Assembly: GCA_023145485.1 (NCBI GenBank)
Contig: JAGLDT010000025.1
Coordinates: 1-8,561 of the forward strand
Direction of reading: 5' to 3'
Length of the DNA stretch: 8,561 bases
From: Cocleimonas sp.
Lineage (GTDB): Bacteria > Pseudomonadota > Gammaproteobacteria > Thiotrichales > Thiotrichaceae
The notes under the pieces were generated by a model, which was not told where the DNA came from, did no database searches, and was given only the letters and a program-made list of their open reading frames with translations. Made by a program: the position numbers and the translations under genes. Position 1 is the first letter of the stretch. Every line of letters begins with the position of its first letter. Positions 1-5,802 of this stretch are shown in pieces.

Positions 1-228
1 TCTTGCAGTTGTTTGAATATTCATTGAGCCAATCGAAGCACCGGTACCATTCATTGCTTCACTTAAATCATCCATACTAAGATTAACTTGTTCCATTTGA
101 AATGCTTCAACATTAACACTCGATGGAATATCAAGTGATACTTCAAAAGATTGATAATAATCTTGAGAAAAACCAGTAGACGCAGCAAAAAGGGAAACGA
201 AGGCAATCGCTAGGGGGAGCTTTTTCAT
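1..228 (-). CDS. Exported protein, N-terminal part only; probable fimbrial subunit
   Basis: This is a 76-codon open frame running off the left edge, so only the N-terminus is visible. It begins MKKLPLAIAFVSLFAAS, a Sec signal peptide with a Lys-Lys n-region and a hydrophobic core. Cleavage is plausible near residue 21 (GFS before QDYY). The visible mature part has short polar/hydrophobic alternation (SFEVSLDIPSSVNVEAF) suited to beta strands, and no cysteine. I chose the ATG at 228 because AGG lies 9 nt upstream. The in-frame ATG at 237 has AGG directly abutting it, which is too close. It lies 149 bp downstream of the usher gene on the same strand, so a structural pilin or adhesin subunit is the natural inference. 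No family motif is seen in the fragment, so the subunit role rests on context. Confidence 0.55.
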   Translation of the reverse strand, partial: MKKLPLAIAFVSLFAASTGFSQDYYQSFEVSLDIPSSVNVEAFQMEQVNLSMDDLSEAMNGTGASIGSMNIQTTAR

Positions 229-377
229 AAATGACATCCTAATTTATTATTTTATGATTAGATAGGTTACTAAACCAAAGACACTTTACTTGATTTAGCG
301 ACTATGCTCTGAACGCTGGGGGGCGATCAGATAAGGTAATATTACGTCACTATTATCGCCCTGTCATTACCATTGGT
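229..377 (-). promoter_or_regulatory. Usher-subunit gap with stem-loop and weak promoter candidate
   Basis: This gap separates the usher stop from the putative subunit start. It contains a 7-bp inverted repeat (GGGCGAT at 321-327, ATCGCCC at 355-361) enclosing a perfect 10-bp palindrome (GTAATATTAC, 336-345). No T-tract follows on the minus strand, so it is not a standard terminator. Closer to the subunit gene, the minus strand reads TTGGTT, 18 nt, TAAAAT, a weak sigma-70-like match. Either a separate promoter or an RNA-stabilising intercistronic hairpin would suit a gene needing more product than the usher, but neither is shown. Confidence 0.3.
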
Positions 378-2939
378 CTAGTTTGAACTATTAATTTGAA
401 CTTTCCCGACGACGTGTATCTTTCCTATTTTATTAGGAATATTAAGCACTTGTTCATCTTTGTTTTTATTATCGAATAATTCTAAATGATATTTCCCAGG
501 TGGTACTGAAATCAAACGAATTCGCCCCGTTCGATTGGTAAAAAAGGCAATCGGTTTTCTTTTTTTATCAATCATCACTAATTGCCCCCCCTTAAGCACT
601 AAGGGCTGATCTTTCTTATCCACAAGGGTGGCATCCACAATAACACCTTGTTCTCCACCTGCTTTTAATAAATAGCCTTGTTTATAACCAGCCTTGACCT
701 CAAATTCTGTACTATCAAGATCACTTCCAAGTGGCAACGCCGCACTATCCACATTAACGGTATTGTAATGATAGGAGGAAACATTAATGACCGCAGGACT
801 GATGTTTTTTTGAATGATGCTCTGATAATGATCAGGTAATTCATTTCCCTCTGAACGACTAAACGTACTGTTACCACGCGCGACTGCAATATCTTTTTTC
901 TGATTTTCAGGGCCAACTACAATAGCAAAGCTATCTCGAATCGGCTTACTAATCGCAAGTTGCCCATCTGCAAAAGATATTGCGGTTCTCACTTTAGCAC
1001 CACTACGTGCTTGGTATTGTTGCGCCCCCCCCTCTGTCTTGGTCACACTTTGAGAAAAACCCACTTCTGCAATACTCCCTCGATAACTCACATTTGCACT
1101 CAAGGTATGGTTTCCTTTTCCCGAGTGACTGCTTAAGGATGCCCCCACACTATCTAGCCCTGTATTGCCTTTAGGAGCAATAAAAAAGGTATTCATCAAA
1201 CGTTGATCCAAACTATTATAAGAAGTCGTCAGAGACCGTTGACGGTCACTTTTATTTTCTTGAGCTAAGGGTAAATTCAAACGCAGATTAACCGATTTAT
1301 CCTTTTCTTGATTATTTTGGTAACGCATCTGTGCTGAAATAGAACCTCCTTTTTTAAACGACTTACTCACACCTAATGATGCCGAATACATAGCATCATT
1401 TTCTGTATAGGACGTTTCACGTTGAATATTGACACTAGCATGGATTCTATTTGCAATTTTTTTCCCCACACGAGCATGAAAACGACTCTCAACCCCTTTG
1501 TTATCCCCTGAAAACAATTTTTTCTTCTCTAAATCATAATTCAATGCACTAAATTCTTTATCAAAAAAATCCCCCGAAACAGAAAACTGCACGGGATTTT
1601 TTTCCTGTGCAGGTGCGGTGTATTGATACTCTCCCCCTACTGCAAAGCCTTGTTTATTAGTCGCTGTTCTTAACTGACTAACACGCCCACTCAAGCGTCC
1701 TACTTCGGTTGGTATTAAAGCATTGACACCCACTTGAAGACTTTTACCGTCAGTAATAAAACTAGCCTCTGTGGTTAACTGCTCGGTAATCCCCGCCTTA
1801 TAATGCCCACTAACTAATGCTGTTGAGGTATCATAATGATATTCTTGCTCAGAACGATACGCTGGTATACCTACTTCTACTGCATAACTTGAGACACCTG
1901 AGGTCAGCAAGCTCTGATCTTTTAATAAAGAAAAGGATTGCTGTGTTTGTTTACCTTTTTTATCGATGATCTCTAAGCGAATCTTATTGACCCCTGCTTC
2001 TAAACGCAGATCCGTTAAAGAATACTCCCCTGCATCCAATTTCTTTTTATCCTTTAAAAACCCATTAATATAAATTTTAACCTCACTGTCTCGCTCTAAA
2101 CTAAAAATTTGTTCAGCAGCAGGTTTTGTTTTTAAATAAGGGTTTAATGCTGTTTTTTTTTCAATCTTTAAACCAGCAATACGCATTCCCTGCTGATAAT
2201 TTCGGTATTCCGTGCTCACATCCCCCAAGGTGTAACGATGCAATGAGCTAGTATCATCAACCACTATACGGGTTGATTCACGAGATAAAGCCTGTTTGCG
2301 ATCATTACGCCATGTATTACGATTTTCTAGCACCACGCCTTTGATGTTAATCACAGATTCTGCACTTAAACGCTGTTTGCTATCCTTTGAATTAGCATCA
2401 TAATCAAACATTGCATCAAGGTTAGTATAAGCACTCACCGTTGCCATCTGTGCTAACTCACTCTCTGCGGGATATTGTTTTTGTTTACGTTTTCGCCCAA
2501 TAGTAATATCTGTTGGGAGACGCATTTTAATAGGAATCAATAGTTTTAAGCTAAGGTTTGCTTGATTAAACTCTGTTTTAATATCACTATTTTTTAGCGT
2601 AACAAGAGAAAGGCGTGACTTATTTTTATCAATGCTTTTAAGGAAAGATGCTAGGTATTTTGGCTTTAGAATAGTCTTTATAACAACTAAAAAGGGAGCT
2701 GTTTCAATATGTGTTATTTCTTTACGATCATCACTGTAAATATTTAGCACAACTACTTCCTTGCGCCCAATTTGCAAAGTCACTGCTAGCTGTGATGGCA
2801 TAGTACGTTTTTTACCAAACGCTTTTGCATAAAATGATTGTAAATCGGTCTCTTTATTTTTTTTATCATCATCAGCCCAAATAAAAAAAGGAAACAAGAT
2901 AATAAAAAACAAAAAAAATTCTTTTGATGGGGAGTTCAT
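378..2939 (-). CDS. Fimbrial outer-membrane usher protein (PapC/FimD superfamily)
   Basis: An outer-membrane usher receives chaperone-subunit complexes and assembles and secretes the fibre. At 853 aa it has the usual length. Residues 1-22 are a signal peptide (very hydrophobic FFLFFIILFPFFIWA). Residues about 30-150 fit the periplasmic N-terminal chaperone-binding domain. Residues 223-260 (TRIVVDD..., RYTLGDVSTEYRNYQQGMRIAGL) are a typical usher barrel segment. Residues about 278-337 (EVKIYINGFL, LDAGEYSLTDL, LEAGVNKIRLEIID) match the plug domain. Residues 350-760 are barrel-type amphipathic strands. Residues 770-853 (FTNRTGRIRL, PPGKYHLELF) are the C-terminal domain. The protein has no cysteine, unlike FimD/PapC, and its form leans towards archaic-type ushers; that subclass is inference. 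The frame is intact but contains G7, G8 and A9 tracts on the coding strand. The ribosome binding site is weak (GGACAG about 6 nt from ATG), and a MITE sits just upstream. Confidence 0.92.
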   Translation of the reverse strand: MNSPSKEFFLFFIILFPFFIWADDDKKNKETDLQSFYAKAFGKKRTMPSQLAVTLQIGRKEVVVLNIYSDDRKEITHIETAPFLVVIKTILKPKYLASFLKSIDKNKSRLSLVTLKNSDIKTEFNQANLSLKLLIPIKMRLPTDITIGRKRKQKQYPAESELAQMATVSAYTNLDAMFDYDANSKDSKQRLSAESVINIKGVVLENRNTWRNDRKQALSRESTRIVVDDTSSLHRYTLGDVSTEYRNYQQGMRIAGLKIEKKTALNPYLKTKPAAEQIFSLERDSEVKIYINGFLKDKKKLDAGEYSLTDLRLEAGVNKIRLEIIDKKGKQTQQSFSLLKDQSLLTSGVSSYAVEVGIPAYRSEQEYHYDTSTALVSGHYKAGITEQLTTEASFITDGKSLQVGVNALIPTEVGRLSGRVSQLRTATNKQGFAVGGEYQYTAPAQEKNPVQFSVSGDFFDKEFSALNYDLEKKKLFSGDNKGVESRFHARVGKKIANRIHASVNIQRETSYTENDAMYSASLGVSKSFKKGGSISAQMRYQNNQEKDKSVNLRLNLPLAQENKSDRQRSLTTSYNSLDQRLMNTFFIAPKGNTGLDSVGASLSSHSGKGNHTLSANVSYRGSIAEVGFSQSVTKTEGGAQQYQARSGAKVRTAISFADGQLAISKPIRDSFAIVVGPENQKKDIAVARGNSTFSRSEGNELPDHYQSIIQKNISPAVINVSSYHYNTVNVDSAALPLGSDLDSTEFEVKAGYKQGYLLKAGGEQGVIVDATLVDKKDQPLVLKGGQLVMIDKKRKPIAFFTNRTGRIRLISVPPGKYHLELFDNKNKDEQVLNIPNKIGKIHVVGKVQINSSN

Positions 2940-2977
2940 AGCACACTGTCCATTTATTATTTTTTATTATTAAGACG

Positions 2978-2986
2978 TTGCAAGAC
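2978..2986. repeat. Left copy of 9-bp target-site duplication
   Basis: TTGCAAGAC abuts the outer end of the left terminal inverted repeat and recurs exactly at 3106-3114 against the right one. Exact direct repeats touching both ends of a perfect inverted repeat are the expected scar of transposition. Confidence 0.85.
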
Positions 2987-3105
2987 GGGTGTGATTAAAA
3001 GTGCGAGGGTTTATAAAAATAACATTTTTAGGGTACTAGAAATCAGCTAGTTAGCCATTAGATTTTACGTTAATTTTTGCCTTCCTCGCACTTTTAATCA
3101 CACCC
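2987..3105. mobile_element. 119-bp MITE (non-autonomous transposable element)
   Basis: The element begins GGGTGTGATT and ends with its complement. The 22-bp termini (2987-3008 and 3084-3105) are perfect inverted repeats, with a 75-bp AT-rich interior and no open frame of note. It is flanked by exact 9-bp direct repeats. This is the structure of a miniature inverted-repeat transposable element mobilised in trans by a related transposase. Nine-bp duplications occur in several DDE insertion-sequence families, and I cannot assign the family from the termini. The interior holds a small AT-only hairpin (3014-3030). The element lies between the chaperone and usher genes, so it is probably transcribed with them and would fold as a long 22-bp stem in the mRNA. 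Identical arms and duplication suggest a fairly recent insertion. Confidence 0.85.
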
Positions 3106-3114
3106 TTGCAAGAC
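3106..3114. repeat. Right copy of 9-bp target-site duplication
   Basis: TTGCAAGAC is an exact match to 2978-2986 and directly abuts the right terminal inverted repeat. Removing the element and one copy restores an uninterrupted chaperone-usher gap of about 87 bp. Confidence 0.85.
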
Positions 3115-3154
3115 TGTACTCTTTGCCTCCCCAAGCAAAAAATACAGTTAGATT

Positions 3155-3871
3155 TTATTTAAAGCTTAACTGTGCCGACCAACTGTCATCAATCTTAGCA
3201 TTCGCGGGATAAGCGATAGAAAAATCACGTTGCGCACCAGCTAAAACATTTTTACCTTCAACTTCAGCTACTTGCTTACCACTTAACTGCAATGTTTGCT
3301 GTTGTTTATTGGACAAGTCTATTTTTAGGTTCTCTAATAATACATGCATTGTTCCTGAGTTCTTCACAGAAAATGCCAGTTTATCACCTGTGCGACGTAA
3401 ATTACTCACTGAAAGCTTAGGCGCTACCCCTTGAGGCTTAATATAAATAGACCCAACGACAGTCATCACCATTTGTACACCTGTACTTTTGTCTTTACTT
3501 AAATTGACTGGAACCTGTTCCGCAACAAAGCGATACGCTAATTCTTTGCTAAGGTTCTGTTTACCCAACCACTGAACACGTACCTTCTGGGTTTTATTGG
3601 GTGCAATTACTGCCTGAGGGGGATAAACCATAAAAGAATCATCTGCTGCTTTTTGAGATTCCGTACCATCCGCACGTTGCTCACGCGTAGTTACTCCAAA
3701 CTGTACTGCAATTGGACTATCGCCCGTATTCTTTACCCGAAAGACATGTTCTGCACCTGTTCCCGAAGGTGATAATGTCGCAAACAACGGTTTTAAACCA
3801 AATGCTAAGAGTGTTGGAGAGAGAAAACTTAATGCAAGCAGGAGAATAAAAGGAGAGATTATTTTAGTCAT
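3155..3871 (-). CDS. Periplasmic fimbrial chaperone (PapD family)
   Basis: A periplasmic pilus chaperone binds unfolded subunits by donor-strand complementation and delivers them to the usher. At 238 aa it has the family length. Residues 1-23 form a signal peptide (FILLLALSFLSPTLLA), leaving a mature start FGLKP. The first immunoglobulin-like domain (about 24-145) shows EHVFRVKNTGDSPIAVQF, then the family signature FMVYPPQAVIAPNKTQKVRV (residues 80-99), AYRFVAEQVPV (112-122) and a hydrophobic alternating G1-like strand (VQMVMTVVGSIYI, 132-144). The second domain is about 150-238. There is no cysteine. The start is supported by AAGG about 11 nt upstream. It is the first gene of the fimbrial cluster, and the usher follows after a 215-bp gap enlarged by a MITE. 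Confidence 0.93.
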   Translation of the reverse strand: MTKIISPFILLLALSFLSPTLLAFGLKPLFATLSPSGTGAEHVFRVKNTGDSPIAVQFGVTTREQRADGTESQKAADDSFMVYPPQAVIAPNKTQKVRVQWLGKQNLSKELAYRFVAEQVPVNLSKDKSTGVQMVMTVVGSIYIKPQGVAPKLSVSNLRRTGDKLAFSVKNSGTMHVLLENLKIDLSNKQQQTLQLSGKQVAEVEGKNVLAGAQRDFSIAYPANAKIDDSWSAQLSFK

Positions 3872-3910
3872 TTTTTGGACACCTTATTTTAATTATCAAA
3901 ACAATTGTCC

Positions 3911-3940
3911 ATGATACGGCAGGGTATAAATAACAGGCAA
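3911..3940 (-). promoter_or_regulatory. Candidate sigma-70 promoter for the fimbrial genes
   Basis: On the minus strand TTGCCT (3935-3940) is followed after 18 nt by TATCAT (3911-3916), about 40 bp before the chaperone ATG. This is the best hexamer pair I see in the 130-bp tadA-chaperone gap. No clear terminator follows tadA, so read-through from tadA is also possible. Confidence 0.35.
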
Positions 3941-4001
3941 TAAAATCATGATAAGAGGCTTTACATTAGTCCAAAAGAAAAATCGAAAAAGACTGATAAA
4001 T

Positions 4002-4457
4002 TTAACGCTTTCTTCTTCGTTCACGAAAAAATGCACGTAATTTATCCCCACATAACTCAGATAACACACCACCAACAACCTCTATTTGATGATTGTGTCG
4101 CGCATCAGAAAAAATATCAAAAACACTTCCTCCAGCCCCTGTTTTAGGATCATAAGCACCAAACACGAGTCGCTCAACTCGCGCATGAATCATCGCACCT
4201 GCACACATAACACAGGGTTCTAACGTAACGTAAAGTGTCGTTTCTGGAAGACGATAATTCTGCGCTGCCTGACCCGCTAAACGCAATGCCATAATTTCTG
4301 CATGAGCTGATGGATCATGATGAGCAATCGGTTGATTCCAGCCTTCCGCAATGATTTGATTATTTTTAACTAATACCGCACCAACAGGAACTTCTCCCTG
4401 CTGGTAAGCTTTATCAGCTAATATAAGCGCATGTTTTATCCAAATTTCATCAGACAT
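4002..4457 (-). CDS. tadA: tRNA-specific adenosine deaminase TadA
   Basis: TadA deaminates adenosine 34 to inosine in the wobble position of tRNA-Arg(ACG), allowing one tRNA to read several codons; it is a cytosolic, generally essential zinc enzyme acting as a dimer. The 151-aa sequence carries both halves of the cytidine/deoxycytidylate deaminase zinc site: HAE at residues 52-54 (His zinc ligand and catalytic Glu) and PCVMC at 81-85 (Cys82 and Cys85 ligands). It also has the family GEVPVGAV segment (21-28), GWNQP (39-43) and GAYDPKTGAGGS (100-111). The basic C-terminal tail (RERRRKR) suits tRNA contact. The start is supported by AAAGGTG 7 nt upstream. It lies 142 bp after the SEC-C gene and may share its transcript. 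I see nothing unusual in it. Confidence 0.97.
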   Translation of the reverse strand: MSDEIWIKHALILADKAYQQGEVPVGAVLVKNNQIIAEGWNQPIAHHDPSAHAEIMALRLAGQAAQNYRLPETTLYVTLEPCVMCAGAMIHARVERLVFGAYDPKTGAGGSVFDIFSDARHNHQIEVVGGVLSELCGDKLRAFFRERRRKR

Positions 4458-4599
4458 TCAAGATACACCTTTATTGATAACTACAGACGTTCATACATTA
4501 AATTTTTAAGTAAATTAGTGATTTACACTCATCTTGCAGAGCTAAAACATCCGATTAAAAAAATTATTTATGCGAACCCCTATGATGCTTGGAAGCTCC

Positions 4600-5367
4600 T
4601 TAATGCAAACAACACTTCTTGTACTTTTTCCCACTACCACAAGAGCAGGGGTCATTTCGCCCTATTTTAGAGTCTTCTCGGGTATAGGTCTCTCCCTGCG
4701 AAGGCGTCTCCTTCTTCTGACGCAATCCAAGACTCGTTTCAACGGCTTCTATCTCCCCAGAAATAGCCGTATTAACAATCCCATGTTGATATAAGTTTCG
4801 AATACTCTCAATCAATTCCGTCGCGTCAAGATAGATCAAAACACAGACTAACAGACCATTAAAATTTTTAGCTTCAGGATCAGGGGAAGACAAGTAAATG
4901 TGAAAGGCATTAAGCACCTCATGACGACCCGCAAAATGATAGGCAGCAATTTTACCCAGCCCCTCGCTAATCACACTACGCGCCATTTCGCTCTTTGAAC
5001 GATCCATCAAGTAATTTAACAAAGGCTCAATAGCAGGTTGTCCAATATTTCCCATCACCTCGGACATTTCTGTTATCGCCCACTCATCCTTTTCTTCAAC
5101 AAAAAACTCAACCATTAGAATGAGAGGATCAATAGCTTCTACAGCTCTCAATTGCCCTAAAATACGCCATGCATAAAGAGGAACCCATACTTCCATTCTA
5201 TCCGTTGATTTGCTCAATGATTTATTTTGAACTAAATCTATCAGTTCAGGTGCATCCATTTCAGTAAAACCATACTGAAGATAATCATGCCATCCCTGCT
5301 TATCCTTTTTTCCTTCAAGTTGACGAGGATCACCTAATTGATAGAGCTGGGCTATTTTTTCATTCAT
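4600..5367 (-). CDS. HEAT-like / DUF1186-type protein with C-terminal SEC-C zinc motif
   Basis: This is a cytosolic protein of 255 aa with no signal peptide or membrane segment. Residues about 60-145 form helical HEAT-like repeats (AWRILGQLRAVEAIDPLI; VMGNIGQPAIEPLLNYL; ISEGLGKIAAYH), resembling the DUF1186 family. A charged linker (about 216-235) leads to GRNDPCSCGSGKKYKKCC, the SEC-C motif: Cys241, Cys243, Cys252 and Cys253 in the C-x-C-x8-CC pattern that binds zinc, followed by Leu-His at the terminus. In SecA this motif contacts SecB and ribosomes; in stand-alone proteins like this the partner is generally unknown. The repeats suggest a protein-binding scaffold, which is inference. The ribosome binding site is weak (GGACAG, 7 nt before ATG). 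The gene diverges from the DUF1800 gene and precedes tadA. Confidence 0.87.
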   Translation of the reverse strand: MNEKIAQLYQLGDPRQLEGKKDKQGWHDYLQYGFTEMDAPELIDLVQNKSLSKSTDRMEVWVPLYAWRILGQLRAVEAIDPLILMVEFFVEEKDEWAITEMSEVMGNIGQPAIEPLLNYLMDRSKSEMARSVISEGLGKIAAYHFAGRHEVLNAFHIYLSSPDPEAKNFNGLLVCVLIYLDATELIESIRNLYQHGIVNTAISGEIEAVETSLGLRQKKETPSQGETYTREDSKIGRNDPCSCGSGKKYKKCCLH

Positions 5368-5401
5368 TCTTTAACTGTCCATTATTTAAAAATGTAATAT
5401 T

Positions 5402-5434
5402 AATTTATAACAGATTCCATTGATGTTATAAATT
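5402..5434. promoter_or_regulatory. 11-bp dyad forming a symmetric, potentially bidirectional promoter
   Basis: The arms AATTTATAACA (5402-5412) and TGTTATAAATT (5424-5434) are perfect complements around 11 bases. Because of the symmetry each strand reads TTTATA, 17 nt, TATAAA: -35 and -10 like hexamers at ideal spacing in both directions. Minus-strand initiation would start about 30 bp before the SEC-C gene. Plus-strand initiation would begin near 5440. The same dyad could instead bind a dimeric repressor. Confidence 0.45.
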
Positions 5435-5530
5435 TTCACTGCGAAAGGAGACACGTTTTAACATATATCTGAACTTTCTCCATCCTATTTCTAAGTGGTT
5501 TAACATACCTACACAACAAAATGATCAATA

Positions 5531-5560
5531 AATTAGCATACTAATATCTGTATGCTAATT
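5531..5560. repeat. Perfect 11-bp stem-loop
   Basis: AATTAGCATAC (5531-5541) and GTATGCTAATT (5550-5560) are exact inverted repeats around an 8-base spacer. No T-tract follows, so it is not a terminator. It may be an operator or an RNA hairpin in a leader transcript. Confidence 0.7.
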
Positions 5561-5596
5561 ACACAATTGCTTAATAATCAATCAAACCTAGAAGAT

Positions 5597-5618
5597 TAAT
5601 TATTATGCATAATAATTA
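5597..5618. repeat. 22-bp perfect palindrome
   Basis: Eleven bases each side of the centre of ATGCAT (5605-5610) pair without mismatch and without a spacer. The content is almost all A/T. A gap-free palindrome of this size is typical of a protein-binding dyad, but AT-rich composition raises the chance of coincidence. Confidence 0.6.
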
Positions 5619-5677
5619 TTATTCACCTAATAAATAGCATTGCTTATCTTTTGTCTAAAATATTTGGTATTATTTTC

Positions 5678-5698
5678 AAGACGAAGCGTCTTTTTTTT
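5678..5698 (+). terminator. Intrinsic terminator on the plus strand, upstream of the DUF1800 gene
   Basis: AAGACG, loop AAG, CGTCTT, followed by further T residues (a run of eight T in all, 5691-5698) gives a compact hairpin plus U-tract. The minus strand lacks a U-tract after the hairpin, so it works only on the plus strand. No plus-strand gene lies upstream in the window. It therefore ends either an unannotated small RNA or a leader that attenuates the DUF1800 gene about 105 bp downstream. Confidence 0.6.
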
Positions 5699-5731
5699 GG
5701 AATTGTTGCATATACTCATACGTTATAGTGT

Positions 5732-5761
5732 GCAAATACCACAGTTAATATTGGCAAATAC
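5732..5761 (+). repeat. Direct repeat GCAAATAC, two copies 22 bp apart
   Basis: GCAAATAC occurs at 5732-5739 and 5754-5761, a start-to-start distance of 22 bp, close to two helical turns. It lies between the terminator and the DUF1800 start and could be a tandem regulator site. No regulator is identified. Confidence 0.35.
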
Positions 5762-5802
5762 AGCTTATACTCTCGATCTGGAGAAAACAGAGAGTAAATA
5801 TT

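Larger units (their letters stand above)
5368..5802. other. Divergent intergenic region, rich in inverted repeats
   Basis: These 435 AT-rich bases separate the minus-strand SEC-C gene from the plus-strand DUF1800 gene. No convincing gene is present. They hold, left to right, a dyad with symmetric promoter hexamers, an 11-bp stem-loop, a 22-bp perfect palindrome, a plus-strand intrinsic terminator and an 8-bp direct repeat, each listed separately. A weak ribosome binding site (AGAG, 8 nt before the ATG) serves the DUF1800 gene. Confidence 0.8.

Noticed and set aside
2936..2953. Five-codon minus-strand ORF (MDSVL) whose TGA overlaps the usher ATG
   Set aside because: It looks like a translational-coupling leader, but it has no ribosome site (preceded only by A/T). 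The shared ATGGACAGT also occurs before the SEC-C gene with a different frame outcome, so chance is likelier.
2987..3105. The inverted repeat as a simple transcription terminator
   Set aside because: The 75-base spacing, lack of a following U-tract and abutting 9-bp direct repeats fit a mobile element far better.
3124..3142. TTTGC/GCAAA hairpin after the chaperone stop
   Set aside because: The stem is only five pairs and no U-tract follows on the transcribed strand, so I do not call a terminator between chaperone and usher.
3896..4078. 60-codon minus-strand open frame rich in hydrophobic residues
   Set aside because: It overlaps the 3' end of tadA in another frame and has no family resemblance; TadA is certain.
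4510..4526. GTAAAT/ATTTAC small inverted repeat before tadA
   Set aside because: Six A/T-rich pairs with a 5-base loop and no proper T-tract; expected by chance at this composition, too weak for a terminator.
4431..4794. Plus-strand open frames of 79 and 74 codons
   Set aside because: They lie largely antisense to the SEC-C gene and the tadA start, with no motif or convincing ribosome site.
5751..5771. Sigma-54-like TGGC... element before the DUF1800 gene
   Set aside because: The -12 GC element is not at the required spacing, so the match fails.
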